A stretch of DNA of 64,000 nt from Brevibacterium pigmentatum (GCF_011617465.1 NZ_CP050153.1:1860001-1924000), one strand, 5' to 3'. Positions 32,758 to 42,610 are shown, counted from the first letter of the stretch. Translations and numbers: made by a program. Notes: generated by a model not told the origin, from the letters alone.

Positions 32758-34452
32758 GTGAAGCCCTTGGTTCTGCTCGATACTCCAGCCCTGTACTACC
32801 GCGCCTTCTATTCGGTGCCGGATTCGATCGTCAATGCCGACGGTCACCCGGTCAACGCCGTGCGCGGGGTCCTCGACACCGTCGCCCAGATGGTGCGGCG
32901 ATTCGACACCGATCGTGTGATCGCGACGATGGACGCCGATTGGCGACCAGCCTTCCGCACCGCGATCATGCCCGAGTACAAGGCGGCACGCGTCAAGGAC
33001 GAGGAATCCGGCACGGAGATCCCACCCGAGCTGGCCGTGCAGCTGCCGATCATGAACCGCGTCCTCACGGCCGCAGGAATCCCCATCGCCGAGGTGGCCG
33101 GAACTGAAGCCGATGATGTCATCGCCACGATGGCCGCCCAGTCGACGAGCCCGGTGGTCATCGTCTCACCCGATCGCGATCTGCTGGCTCTGCTCGACTC
33201 GTCCGCCGAGGTCAGCGTTCTGCGCCCCCGTAAGGGCGGCGAGTGGGAGGCCCTCACGCAGGCCGACCTGCCGAGGGCCTACGGAGTGCCCGACGGCACC
33301 CGCTACCGTGAGCTCGCAGCTCTGCGCGGCGATCCGTCCGACGGGCTGCCCGGAGCCCCCGGCATCGGAGAGAAGACGGCCGCGACCCTGTTGGAGAACT
33401 TCGGTTCCCTCGAAACGATCGTCAAGGCGGCCAAGGCCGGTGTGAAGACCGGTGGGCTCAGCCCCAAGCGTGCCGCAACGATCATCGAGGTCGAAGAGAC
33501 CCTGTACAAGACTCTCGAGGTCATGCGCTGCCTCACCGACGTCGACCACGGCATCGATCTCGACAGCATCCCGAACACGTTTGACCGCACCGCAGTCGAT
33601 GATGCCGCCGAAGGGCAGAACATCCGCCGCTCCGTCGACAACCTCACCAGTGCACTCGAATCCGTGTCGGGCACAGCCGGCGCGCCGGCGGCACACACCG
33701 GCGCACCGGGACTCACGACGGCGCCGCGGCTGTCGAACGAGTCCGCCGAGTCGGCTCCGCGGTCTGCAGCGACCGGTTCGTGGACACAGTCACGGCTCGT
33801 CGGCTTCGACCTCGAGACCACCGGAGTCGAACCGGCCACGGCCCGCATCGTCACCGCGGCCTTCGTCGAATCGGCTACCCAGGTGCGCACGTGGCTGGCC
33901 GATCCGGGCATCGAGATCCCCGAATCGGCGCGCGCTGTCCACGGCATCACCACCGAATTCGCCCAGGCCAACGGTGCGACAGCCGCCCAGGTCGTTGCCG
34001 AACTGTGCGCGGAATTCGCCGCGCTCAGAGAAGAAGGCGCCGTCGTCGTCGGACACAATGTCGTCTACGACCTCAGCGTGATGTCCGCCGAAGTGGCCCG
34101 CCATCGCCCGGACATCGACTTCCCGTCGATCATCCCGACGATCATCGACACCTTCGTCGTCGACAAACACATCGATGCGTACCGCAAGGGCAAGCGGACG
34201 CTCATCGAGACGGCGAAGACCTACCGCATCGAACTCCTCGACGCCCATGATGCCGCCGCCGATGCCTTGGCCGCTCTGGACATTTCCCGAGCATTGGCCG
34301 AAAAGTCCACGGAAATCTCTGCGATGAGCAACGATGAGATCATGGCCGCGCAGGCCGGTTGGAGACGCTCACAGGCGGCAGGACTGCAGGCCTGGCTGCG
34401 GAAGAAGGGCAACGCCGAAGCCGTCGTCGACGGTTCGTGGCCGATGTCCTGA
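32758..34452 (+). CDS. Fusion of 5'-3' exonuclease (FEN) and DEDDh 3'-5' exonuclease
   Basis: 564 residues. Residues 1-~290 form a PolA-type 5'-nuclease: LLDTPALYYRAFYSVPD, FRTAIMPEYKAAR, GTEADDVIATM, IVSPDRDLLALL and the helix-hairpin-helix GAPGIGEKTAATLLENFGS. After an Ala/Ser/Thr-rich linker of ~60 residues comes a DnaQ-like exonuclease with all acidic residues: VGFDLETTG, VVVGHNVVYDLSV, LLDAHDAAADALAAL. Its C-terminal extension (QAGWRRSQAAGLQAWLRKKG) matches stand-alone actinobacterial DEDDh nucleases. The FEN part is the syntenic equivalent of Rv2090, near helY-tat-paf. Probable role in flap or RNA-primer removal with trimming. Fusion is seen, function inferred. Confidence 0.88.
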   Translation: MKPLVLLDTPALYYRAFYSVPDSIVNADGHPVNAVRGVLDTVAQMVRRFDTDRVIATMDADWRPAFRTAIMPEYKAARVKDEESGTEIPPELAVQLPIMNRVLTAAGIPIAEVAGTEADDVIATMAAQSTSPVVIVSPDRDLLALLDSSAEVSVLRPRKGGEWEALTQADLPRAYGVPDGTRYRELAALRGDPSDGLPGAPGIGEKTAATLLENFGSLETIVKAAKAGVKTGGLSPKRAATIIEVEETLYKTLEVMRCLTDVDHGIDLDSIPNTFDRTAVDDAAEGQNIRRSVDNLTSALESVSGTAGAPAAHTGAPGLTTAPRLSNESAESAPRSAATGSWTQSRLVGFDLETTGVEPATARIVTAAFVESATQVRTWLADPGIEIPESARAVHGITTEFAQANGATAAQVVAELCAEFAALREEGAVVVGHNVVYDLSVMSAEVARHRPDIDFPSIIPTIIDTFVVDKHIDAYRKGKRTLIETAKTYRIELLDAHDAAADALAALDISRALAEKSTEISAMSNDEIMAAQAGWRRSQAAGLQAWLRKKGNAEAVVDGSWPMS

Positions 34453-34494
34453 ACGCTAGACTCGACACCGACGTACAAACGACGAAGGACGACA

Positions 34495-36756
34495 ATGGGA
34501 TTCTTTTCTCGCCTGCTCAACCGACCCGGCTCTCACGCGGAGAAGACGACAGGTTGGTTCGAGCGCGCCGTCGACGATCTGGACGCGGCCGGGCGCGAAT
34601 TCTCGAAACTCAGCGATGCCGAACTCACGGAGGCCGCCGGTGAGGTCTTCGCTTCGGGCACCCAGCAGCAGACGCTCATCCGCTATTGCGCTCTGGCGCG
34701 AGAAGCCGGTGAGCGGGTCCTGGACGAACGAGCCTATGACACACAGCTGCGCGGACTCGTCGGACTCCTGCAGGGCAGCATCGTGCAGATGGCCACCGGT
34801 GAGGGCAAGACTCTCGTCGGTGCCCTGGCCGCAGCGGGCTATGCGCTGCAGGGACGGCGCGTGCACGTCGTCAGTGTCAATGACTACCTTGCCGTCCGCG
34901 ACCGCAATTGGATGAAGCCGCTGTTCGACCTCCTCGGGGTGAAATCCACTGCGATCTCCGGTGCGCAGGACGACGACGAACGCCGTGAAGCCTACCGTGC
35001 CGAGGTCGTCTACGCGTCGGTGACCGAGGTCGGATTCGATGTCCTCAGGGACCGGTTCCTCACCGAGGATGCCGATCAGCGGGTCCCCGAACGCGATGTC
35101 GTCATCGTTGATGAGGCCGATTCCGTGCTCATCGACGAGGCGCGTGTGCCGTTGGTCCTCGCCGGCTCGGCCAGTGTCCAGGACTCCGACGCCGCGATCG
35201 CCGCACTCGTATCCCGGCTCAGCCCGGGCACCGACTACGAGGTCAGCGCCGACCGCCATGCCGTCTCGCTCACCGATGCCGGAGTCGACCGGGTCGAGGA
35301 GGAGCTCGACGTCGAACTCTTCGGAGAGGATTCCGAGACGCTCGCCGCCGTCAATCTCGCTCTCCACGCCCGGGCGCTGGTCAAACGCGATGTCGATTAC
35401 CTCGTCGTCGACGGACGAATCAAACTCATCTCCTCTTCCCGCGGACGCGTCGCCGAACTCCAGCGTTGGCCCGATGGGCTCCAGGCCGCGGTCGAAGCCA
35501 AGGAGAGCCTCGACGCCACCGACAGCGGAGAGATCCTCGACCAGATGACCGTCGAAGAGCTCATCCACGGCTATGGGACCGTCTGCGGAATGACCGGCAC
35601 CGCCCTGGCCGTCGGTGACGATCTGCGCGAATTCTACGGACTGGAGATCGTGCCCATCGACACCCACCTGCCCGTGATCCGCATCGACGAACCCGATCGG
35701 CTGTTCACCTATCAGGAGTCGAAGGAGCGGGCGATCGTCGAAGAGGTCGCCGACAATCATGCCCGGAATCGTCCCGTGCTCATCGGCACCTCGTCGGTGG
35801 CCGAGAGCGAGTCGCTGGCCGAACGGCTGACCGAGCGCGGAATCGACGTCGCCGTGCTCAATGCGAAGGACGATTCCCGGGAGGCCGAGATCATCGCGAA
35901 GGCCGGTGCCCCCGGTGCGGTCACGGTGTCGACGCAGATGGCCGGACGCGGCACCGATATCCGTCTGGCCGACGATGATGTCGCCGATGCCGGAGGCCTC
36001 CTCGTCATCGGCGCCGGTCGCTATCCTTCGTCACGACTTGATGACCAGCTGCGAGGTCGCGCGGGTCGTCAGGGTGATCCCGGCACGTCCGTGTTCTTCA
36101 CCAGCCTCGAGGATGAGCTGCTCACCAGAGTTCCCGAGATCCAACGGTTCGTCTCCGAAGGAGATGAGACCGGACTCATCGAATCCAAGCGTGCACTCGG
36201 CCTCGTCGAACACGCTCAGCGCATCGCCGAGGGGCAGAACACCGCATTGCACCGTGACACCTGGCGTTTCAATGAGCTCATGGCCAAACAGCGCGACCTC
36301 GTCCTCGAACGCCGTGCCGAGATCCGCAAGGACGACGAGCCGGTCGACCAGCTGCGAGAGGAGCTCGGCGACCGTGCCGATGAGATCGTGCAGGAGCATT
36401 CGGAGGAACTGCTGGACTCGGTACTCCGCGAAGTCATGCTCTTCCACCTCGACGCGCGCTGGGTCGACCATCTCGCCTTCCTCAACGATCTGCGCGAGGG
36501 CATCCACCTGCGCACCTTCGCCAGGGAGAAGCCGCACGAAGCGTTCAACACCGAATCCATCCGCGTCTTCTCGTCGTTCTGGTCCGATGTCATCGACGAT
36601 TCGAAGGCGACGATCGAGGAAGCGACGATCACCGATGAGGGCATCGACCTCGAGTCGCACGGACTCAAGCGTCCATCGTCGACGTGGACCTATCTGACGA
36701 CGGAGAATGCGTTCGGCTCCGATATCGAGAACATCGTCAAGAAGGCCCGCCGCTGA
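34495..36756 (+). CDS. secA2: Accessory preprotein translocase ATPase SecA2
   Basis: 753 residues, shorter than SecA1 (~850-950) and without its C-terminal zinc/SecB tail. Walker A is QMATGEGKTLVGALAAAGYA near residue 102, and Walker B is VVIVDEADSVLIDEARVPL near 205. The preprotein cross-linking domain and the second helicase half (VSTQMAGRGTDIRL, LRGRAGRQGDPG) follow. In Actinobacteria SecA2 exports a small set of proteins, some without signal peptides. It starts 42 bases after the exonuclease fusion and is probably transcribed with it; GAAGGACGA precedes the ATG. Confidence 0.94.
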   Translation: MGFFSRLLNRPGSHAEKTTGWFERAVDDLDAAGREFSKLSDAELTEAAGEVFASGTQQQTLIRYCALAREAGERVLDERAYDTQLRGLVGLLQGSIVQMATGEGKTLVGALAAAGYALQGRRVHVVSVNDYLAVRDRNWMKPLFDLLGVKSTAISGAQDDDERREAYRAEVVYASVTEVGFDVLRDRFLTEDADQRVPERDVVIVDEADSVLIDEARVPLVLAGSASVQDSDAAIAALVSRLSPGTDYEVSADRHAVSLTDAGVDRVEEELDVELFGEDSETLAAVNLALHARALVKRDVDYLVVDGRIKLISSSRGRVAELQRWPDGLQAAVEAKESLDATDSGEILDQMTVEELIHGYGTVCGMTGTALAVGDDLREFYGLEIVPIDTHLPVIRIDEPDRLFTYQESKERAIVEEVADNHARNRPVLIGTSSVAESESLAERLTERGIDVAVLNAKDDSREAEIIAKAGAPGAVTVSTQMAGRGTDIRLADDDVADAGGLLVIGAGRYPSSRLDDQLRGRAGRQGDPGTSVFFTSLEDELLTRVPEIQRFVSEGDETGLIESKRALGLVEHAQRIAEGQNTALHRDTWRFNELMAKQRDLVLERRAEIRKDDEPVDQLREELGDRADEIVQEHSEELLDSVLREVMLFHLDARWVDHLAFLNDLREGIHLRTFAREKPHEAFNTESIRVFSSFWSDVIDDSKATIEEATITDEGIDLESHGLKRPSSTWTYLTTENAFGSDIENIVKKARR

Positions 36757-36767
36757 GACGTCGCCGG

Positions 36768-39488
36768 TCAGGAGTCGGCGACGACTCCGCGCCGAATGGC
36801 TTCGATCGAGCGTCGCACGCGGACTGCGGTCTCCGGGTCGATGACCTCGGCGACCTGGCCGAGCAGGTCGAGGCTCTGCTTGGCCCACCGGACGAAGTCT
36901 CCGGCGGCGATATCGCTTCCCCGCAGAGACTCCGACAGCGTTTTGCCCTCGGTCCACCGGTACATCGGTCTGATCAGCCCTCGGTCCGGTTCGTCGGTCG
37001 TATTGAGCGCATGCTGTTCCTCGAGGTGGAAGAGGCGCCGCCAGATCGTCTCGGACTCATCGCAGACGGCCTTGAGGTCGGCGCTCGGTGCCCGGTGCGC
37101 GGTCAGGGTGTCCCTGCGGGACTGGAAGACGAAGATCGAAGCGAAGGCCGCGAGCTCCGGCTCATTGAGTCGGTCCCACAGTCCGGCGCGGATCGTCAGC
37201 GCCACCAGCAGATCGCGTTCTCCGTAGATCCGACGCAGCATCGTCGAATGCTCGGGGTCGAAACCGAGACCGCGCAGGACATCCTGAACTCGTTCGAAGA
37301 CGAGAGCGATCGAGGTGGTGCGACCTTCGATACGGGCGATGAGAGAGTCGTTCTCTCGGATGAGTTTGTCCGCCCGGTTGGCCCAGCGGGCGTGGAGCTC
37401 CCGGTCCGGGCAGTCGTGGCAGGGGTGTGCCCGCATCTGCGCCTGGAGTTCGGCCACAGTGGTGCTCTCACCCTGATGCTGTCTCTTCGATTCCCAGTGG
37501 GCCTCGGCATCGACCCTGCCGTCGTGAACGGCGGCTTCGAGGATGGACAGCAGCTGCCTGCGATCACCTGCCTGCCGGTGGTTGAACTTCTTCGGCACCC
37601 GGACTCGCCCCTGAGCGGCAACGGGCTCGGTCACCTCGTGCGGGCGCAGGTGCCACACTTTGCCCTGCTCGGTGAGGACGGTGGGGAGCCTGGAGACACC
37701 GTCCTTGTTGCTCATCGGGGCGATGATGACCGCGCGACCGCCGACGCGTTTGGCCGGCATCGTCACCACATCGCCGATCTTGAGCGCGGTGAGGGACTCG
37801 ACGATATCGCGCTGTTTGTTCCGCGACTTCGTCCGGGTCTCCTGCTTCTGCGTGTCAGAGATCGCCCGACGCAGTGCGGCGTATTCGGAGAAGTCACCGA
37901 GATCGCAGTGCATCGACTTCTCGTACGCCTCGATCGTGGCTTCGTTCTTGCGTACCTTGCGCGCCAGCCCGACGACGGCCTTATCGGCCTGGAACTGGGC
38001 GAACGAGGTCTCGAGCACCTTCGCGGCTTCGTCCGAGCTCATCCGCGACAGCAGATTCGCCGTCATGTTGTAGGTCGGTCCGAACGCCGAGTTGAGTGCG
38101 TAGGAGCGGTTCGAAGCCAGCGCGGCCAGTTCGCTGACCTCGATGGTCGGGTGCCACACCACGACCGAATGGCCGATGCGGTCGATTCCGCGGCGACCGG
38201 CGCGTCCGGTCAGCTGCGTGTACTCCCCCGGGGTGATCATCACATGCGCTTCGCCGTTGAACTTCACGAGCTTCTCGAGCACGACGGTGCGAGCGGGCAT
38301 GTTGATGCCCAACGCCAGGGTCTCCGTGGCGAAGACGACCTTGATGATTCCCTGCGAGAACAGCTCTTCGACGAGCTGTTTGAACTGCGGAATCATCCCC
38401 GCGTGGTGCGCGGCGACTCCGAGCAGCAATCCCTCGCGAAAGTTCTGATAGCCGAGGATGCCGAGGTCTTCGTCGGCGAGTTCATCGCGCAGCGATTCCA
38501 GTGCCGCGTTGACGATCGTCTTCTCTTCCCGAGAGTTCAGGTCGGTGCCTGTGCTCAGGTACTGTTCGACGGCTTCGTCGCAGCCGTTGCGGGAGAAGAT
38601 GAACATGATCGCCGGCAGCATCGCCGCCTCGGCGAGGGACGCCACGACCTGGGTGCGACTGGGCCGGCGGAACCGTGCTCGGGTGGCCCGTGCGCGCTTC
38701 GAGCGCGGTCCTCCGTGCGTGCGCGTGGCATGGTTGAGGGCCGGATCGATGCGGTCGGAATCGCTGTGCGTGAACAGGTCGTACATCCGGTGGCCGACCA
38801 GGACGTGGTTGACCAGCGGCACCGGCCGGTGGCTCGTCGAGACGATCGTCGTCGGTCCTCGGACCTCACGCAGCCAGGCCCCGAATTCCTCGACGTTGGA
38901 CACCGTCGCCGACAGCGACACCATCTGCACTCGGTCCGGCAGGTGGATGATGACCTCTTCCCAGACCGGGCCGCGGAACCGGTCGGCGAGGTAGTGGACT
39001 TCGTCGAGGACGACGAAGCCGAGGTCCGACAGTCCCGCCACGTCGTTGTAGAGCATATTGCGCAGCACTTCGGTGGTCATGACGATGATCGGCGCATCAC
39101 GTCGGATCGATGTGTCACCGGTGAGAAGCCCGACGTTCTCGGCCCCATGGACCTCGGCCAAGTCGTTGAACTTCTGGTTGCTCAGTGCCTTGATCGGGGT
39201 GGTGTAGAAGACCCGTTTGCCCTCACCGCGTGCCAGCTCCACGGCAAATTCCGCGATGAGCGTCTTGCCTGCTCCGGTCGGCGCCGTGACCAGCACGTCC
39301 TCGCCCTGCTGCAGATGGCTGCAGGCCTCGACCTGGAAGTCGTCGAGGGCGAACTCGGTGCGTTCCATGAACTGTCCCAAGGGAGTGCGGGCGAACTCCG
39401 CACGGGCCTTGAAGTCGGCATAGGCGGCAGAGGGACTCAATGGTTCCTCCGGAGGAGTGTTGGTCGAAAGCGGTGTGGGATCAGTCAT
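36768..39488 (-). CDS. helY: DEAD/DEAH-box RNA helicase, Ski2/Mtr4-like (HelY)
   Basis: 906 residues. Motif I APTGAGKT near residue 70, II DEVHYLADRFRGPVWEE near 145, III LSATVSN, V NMPARTVVLEKL, VI QLTGRAGRRGID. The large C-terminal part with CHDCPDRELHARWANRADKL is typical of actinobacterial HelY. It is an ATP-driven 3'-5' RNA helicase probably in RNA turnover. Its start overlaps the tatC stop by eight bases, so it is in one operon pafB-pafC-tatA-tatC-helY, as in M. tuberculosis. Confidence 0.93.
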   Translation of the reverse strand: MTDPTPLSTNTPPEEPLSPSAAYADFKARAEFARTPLGQFMERTEFALDDFQVEACSHLQQGEDVLVTAPTGAGKTLIAEFAVELARGEGKRVFYTTPIKALSNQKFNDLAEVHGAENVGLLTGDTSIRRDAPIIVMTTEVLRNMLYNDVAGLSDLGFVVLDEVHYLADRFRGPVWEEVIIHLPDRVQMVSLSATVSNVEEFGAWLREVRGPTTIVSTSHRPVPLVNHVLVGHRMYDLFTHSDSDRIDPALNHATRTHGGPRSKRARATRARFRRPSRTQVVASLAEAAMLPAIMFIFSRNGCDEAVEQYLSTGTDLNSREEKTIVNAALESLRDELADEDLGILGYQNFREGLLLGVAAHHAGMIPQFKQLVEELFSQGIIKVVFATETLALGINMPARTVVLEKLVKFNGEAHVMITPGEYTQLTGRAGRRGIDRIGHSVVVWHPTIEVSELAALASNRSYALNSAFGPTYNMTANLLSRMSSDEAAKVLETSFAQFQADKAVVGLARKVRKNEATIEAYEKSMHCDLGDFSEYAALRRAISDTQKQETRTKSRNKQRDIVESLTALKIGDVVTMPAKRVGGRAVIIAPMSNKDGVSRLPTVLTEQGKVWHLRPHEVTEPVAAQGRVRVPKKFNHRQAGDRRQLLSILEAAVHDGRVDAEAHWESKRQHQGESTTVAELQAQMRAHPCHDCPDRELHARWANRADKLIRENDSLIARIEGRTTSIALVFERVQDVLRGLGFDPEHSTMLRRIYGERDLLVALTIRAGLWDRLNEPELAAFASIFVFQSRRDTLTAHRAPSADLKAVCDESETIWRRLFHLEEQHALNTTDEPDRGLIRPMYRWTEGKTLSESLRGSDIAAGDFVRWAKQSLDLLGQVAEVIDPETAVRVRRSIEAIRRGVVADS

Positions 39489-40323
39489 TCTTCTCTTCGT
39501 CGGTCAGTTCGTCCTCGTCGACCCACAGGCCCTGTGCGATGAGGCGCTTCTTGCGCCGGCGATCATTGAAGAGGCAGATCACCCATGCCAGGCAGAACAG
39601 GGTCATCATGGGGATGACGAGGAAGAACATGGACATTGCGTCCGGAGTCGGGGTGGCGATCGCGGCGAACAGGAACACGATCATGACGATGATGCGCCAC
39701 GACTTCTTGATCCTCTCCGCCGACAGGATCCCGAGCATGTTGAGTCCCACCATGAGCACCGGCAGGACGAAGGCGAGTCCGAAGACCACAATGATGATCA
39801 TCACGAAGCTCAGGTAGTCCTGTGCCGGGATGATGTTCGTGCCGCCCTCGGGAGTGAACGAGGTCAGTGCCTTCACCGCATTGGGCAATGCGAAGAACGC
39901 CATCGTCGACCCTGCCAGGAACAGCGGGATGGCCGCGCCGAGGAAGCCCAGCGAGTACAGCTTCTCCTTGCGCTTCAGGCCCGGGACGATGAACGCCCAG
40001 ACCTCGTAGAGCCAGATCGGGCAGGAGAGGAAGAGACCGATGAAGAACGAGAGTTTGATCTTCAGGTCGAAGGGCGAGGCGACTCCGGCGAAGTTGATCT
40101 CGGCCATCCGTCCACCGTTGTCGCGGATGGTGCGGATCGGCTCTTGGAGGATGTCGAGGACGGGGTCGTAGAGGAACCAGCCGGCTACCGCACCCAGGGC
40201 GATGGCGATGGCGGCGATGATGACGCGGTTGCGCAGCTCGACGAGGTGCCCGACGACGGGCATCTTCTTCTCAGGATTGTTCTTCCGTGATCGAGAGGGC
40301 TTCCGCTGACTGTTCTCTTTCAC
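39481..40323 (-). CDS. tatC: Sec-independent protein translocase TatC
   Basis: 280 residues, six membrane helices. The N-terminal MPVVGHLVELRNRVIIAAIA is the signature with the conserved Glu and Arg that recognise twin-arginine signal peptides. FDLKIKLSFFIGLFLSCPIWLYEVWAFI lies in the second and third helices and LFAAIATPTPDAMSM in the fifth to sixth. The start overlaps the end of tatA by four bases (ATGA). The cytoplasmic tail ends in DEDELTDEEKND. Confidence 0.96.
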   Translation of the reverse strand: MKENSQRKPSRSRKNNPEKKMPVVGHLVELRNRVIIAAIAIALGAVAGWFLYDPVLDILQEPIRTIRDNGGRMAEINFAGVASPFDLKIKLSFFIGLFLSCPIWLYEVWAFIVPGLKRKEKLYSLGFLGAAIPLFLAGSTMAFFALPNAVKALTSFTPEGGTNIIPAQDYLSFVMIIIVVFGLAFVLPVLMVGLNMLGILSAERIKKSWRIIVMIVFLFAAIATPTPDAMSMFFLVIPMMTLFCLAWVICLFNDRRRKKRLIAQGLWVDEDELTDEEKND

Positions 40324-40604
40324 TTCTCGTGAGACTGCGGGTCCTGCTTCTCTCGCCGCGATTCCTCGGTTCCGGTGGTCTCACCGGCGCCCGGGGTGGA
40401 ATCGGTCGAGGAGTTCTTGTTGAGCGCTCCCGGCTCGGTGGTCTTGCCGGATTCGTCTTCGTCGTCGCGCAGGTCCTTGACTTCGGACTTGAAGATCTTC
40501 ATCGACTGTCCCAGGCTTCGGGCCAGCTGCGGCAGTTTGGGCGCGCCGAAGATGATCACGATGATGAGGATCACGATCGCGATCTGCACGAAACTTGGTT
40601 TCAT
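40320..40604 (-). CDS. tatA: Twin-arginine translocase subunit TatA
   Basis: 94 residues: short outside end, one membrane helix (VQIAIVILIIVIIFGAPKLP), the FGAPKLP hinge and an amphipathic helix (LARSLGQSMKIFKSEVKD), then a long polar tail. AAGGAGC precedes the ATG. With TatC it forms the pore for folded proteins. It starts 85 bases after pafC. Confidence 0.94.
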   Translation of the reverse strand: MKPSFVQIAIVILIIVIIFGAPKLPQLARSLGQSMKIFKSEVKDLRDDEDESGKTTEPGALNKNSSTDSTPGAGETTGTEESRREKQDPQSHEK

Positions 40605-40689
40605 GGGAGCTCCTTGGATTGTTGATTCTGTGGACGATTCTACGCGCTGCGGCTGTGCCTTTCATCCACGTCCGGACGCGGTCTTCTTC

Positions 40690-41577
40690 TCAACCGAGCC
40701 TGCGCAGGGCGGCCGCGACCGCCTCGGTGTCGTCGATCTCGGTGATCACATCGGCATGACAGAGCAGGAAGCGGCTGAGCCACTCCACCGAATGCACGAG
40801 CAGGCGGATGCGTAGGCTCGTGTCCCCGCTGTCGAGGTATTCCCGATTCGTCACGTCGAGTTCATCTGCCAGCCATGCTCCCCCGGCCGCGAGACCGAGG
40901 GTGACCTCGTATGAGGTCGTCGTGGCAACGCTGACCGACATCGGCGGATGCACCGCCGGTTCCCAGGACCGGATGCGGCCCAGGGCGAAGCGACGCGGAG
41001 CTCCGGCCGAGTAGCACCAGGCATCAACGTACCAGTCCGCGCCCGGGACCAAGCGGGTCGGGGCGATGGTCCGCGTCGTGAGTTCGTCGCGGGAGCCCAC
41101 GTAGTAGTCGATGCGCAGGGCGGCGCCGTCCTCGACCGCCTGTCGCAGGGCGCTCAGGAGGTCCTCGTCGGCGTCGATGGGGCTGACGTCGACGGCTGTG
41201 CGCAGGTTCTCGCCTGCCGCCGCTCGCAGTTTGGTCGCGGCGGTGGCCACTGCTTCCGAATCGAGTCCGGGCAGGGACGAGAGCATATCGAGCGCGAGGA
41301 CGAGGACACCGGCTTCCTCGGCGCTGAGCCGCACGGGCACGGAGACCTCTTCGGCGTTGGAGATGAATATCTGCCCGCCTTCCCACGAGGCATCGATGAG
41401 GTCATCGGGCATGTGTCCGGGTCGACCGGTGACGAAGAGCAGCTGCAGATCGTCGATGAGGGTGTCGGAGTCGATGCCGAAGTAGGCGGCGGTCTCTTCG
41501 AGGTCCGCACCTGGGTGGGCATCGAGGTAGGGAACAAGGCTGAGCAGCCGGGTGAGGCGTTCACGCGCTGAGGACAC
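40690..41577 (-). CDS. pafC: WYL-domain regulator PafC
   Basis: 295 residues from a GTG at 41577 that lies within the 3' end of pafB; longer in-frame starts run deeper into pafB. N-terminal winged-helix (RLTRLLSLVPYLDAHPGADL), then WYL domain with the LRIDYYVGSRDELTTRTIAP core and YVDAWCYSAGAPRRFALGRI, and WCX domain at the end. PafB and PafC together activate DNA-damage genes independently of LexA in mycobacteria. Here the two are separate genes. Confidence 0.93.
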   Translation of the reverse strand: MSSARERLTRLLSLVPYLDAHPGADLEETAAYFGIDSDTLIDDLQLLFVTGRPGHMPDDLIDASWEGGQIFISNAEEVSVPVRLSAEEAGVLVLALDMLSSLPGLDSEAVATAATKLRAAAGENLRTAVDVSPIDADEDLLSALRQAVEDGAALRIDYYVGSRDELTTRTIAPTRLVPGADWYVDAWCYSAGAPRRFALGRIRSWEPAVHPPMSVSVATTTSYEVTLGLAAGGAWLADELDVTNREYLDSGDTSLRIRLLVHSVEWLSRFLLCHADVITEIDDTEAVAAALRRLG

Positions 41578-42583
41578 TGGCGCCTCCCAGGCGGTTGAGG
41601 GATTCGCGAATCGTTTCGCGTCTGCGGTCGACGGCACGCACGAGCTCGGGCGGGTCGACCACGTCGACGGCGTCTCCGAAGCCGACGATCTCGGCGGCGA
41701 AGGTGTCGACGTCGGAATAGCCGATGATCACATCGTCTCCGTCGGTGCGGATCTGACGGCGCCGCAGCGGATCGGCCCGGTGGGCGCGGATGTGCAGCGT
41801 CGCCTCGGCGACGACGGCCATCTCCGAACTCGACTGCAGCGCCAGCTGCGGGGAGAAGTCCGCGGGGATCTCATAGTCCCCGGGCTCGCGGCCGCTGAGC
41901 TTCGCGATCCCGCCTTCGACACGGGAGAGCCGGAAGGTGCGCCGCGCCTGCCGATCGAGGTCGAAGCCGAAGAGGTAGACACGGTCACCGCGACTGAGCA
42001 GGGCATAGGGTTCGAGCCGCACCTTCCGCACGCTCTGACCGGGCTTGTGATAGCGGAAGCCGACGGCTTCGCGGGCGTTGATGTGGTGGAGCGCGGTGGC
42101 GAAGTTCGCACTCGCCAGCCTGTGTGCCGCGGTGCCCGGGTCGACGCTTCCCGGTCCGGCGGCGGACTGGTCGAGATCGATGCCGAGAGCACGCAGCTTC
42201 GTCAGCGCCTGGGCCGAGGACTCCCCGAGTTCGGTCTCCGACCAGAATGCGGCGGCCACGGTCACGGCAGCCACCTCGGCGGGGGTGAGCTCGACGTCAC
42301 CCATGGCGTAGTCGGCGGTGGAGATCCGGTAGCCGGTCTCCCCCACGTCACCGTAGGCATCGTGTTCGGCGCGGGTCGCAATGGTGATGCCCATATGCCG
42401 CAGCAGGTCCTTGTCACGGGAGAACTTGCGGTCGAAGGCGACCTCGTCGAGCCCGGAATAGCCATCGATGGCGCTCATCAGCGTCTTTCGCGACACCCAG
42501 CCGCGGGACGCGCGCAGGGCGATCAGCAGATTCATCAGACGCTCGGTCTGCTGTCTCTGTCTGCTGGTGCGGGGTGTTTTCAC
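41561..42583 (-). CDS. pafB: WYL-domain regulator PafB
   Basis: 340 residues from a GTG at 42583, six bases after the -10 box TACGGT (minus strand, 42590-42595). An N-terminal winged-helix domain (QTERLMNLLIALRASRGWVS) precedes a WYL domain (AVGFRYHKPGQSVRKVRLEP, RVYLFGFDLDRQARRTFRLS) and a WCX domain. It works as a complex with PafC on DNA-damage promoters. The gene ends inside pafC by a 17-base overlap. Confidence 0.93.
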   Translation of the reverse strand: MKTPRTSRQRQQTERLMNLLIALRASRGWVSRKTLMSAIDGYSGLDEVAFDRKFSRDKDLLRHMGITIATRAEHDAYGDVGETGYRISTADYAMGDVELTPAEVAAVTVAAAFWSETELGESSAQALTKLRALGIDLDQSAAGPGSVDPGTAAHRLASANFATALHHINAREAVGFRYHKPGQSVRKVRLEPYALLSRGDRVYLFGFDLDRQARRTFRLSRVEGGIAKLSGREPGDYEIPADFSPQLALQSSSEMAVVAEATLHIRAHRADPLRRRQIRTDGDDVIIGYSDVDTFAAEIVGFGDAVDVVDPPELVRAVDRRRETIRESLNRLGGASVLSA

Positions 42584-42610
42584 GATTCCACCGTAACCTA
42601 GGCCGGGCGA

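Noticed and set aside
36684..39542. A 952-codon plus-strand open frame opposite helY
   Set aside because: helY is certain from helicase motifs; the antisense frame shows only low-complexity Gly/Arg/Asp patterns produced by mirrored codon bias.
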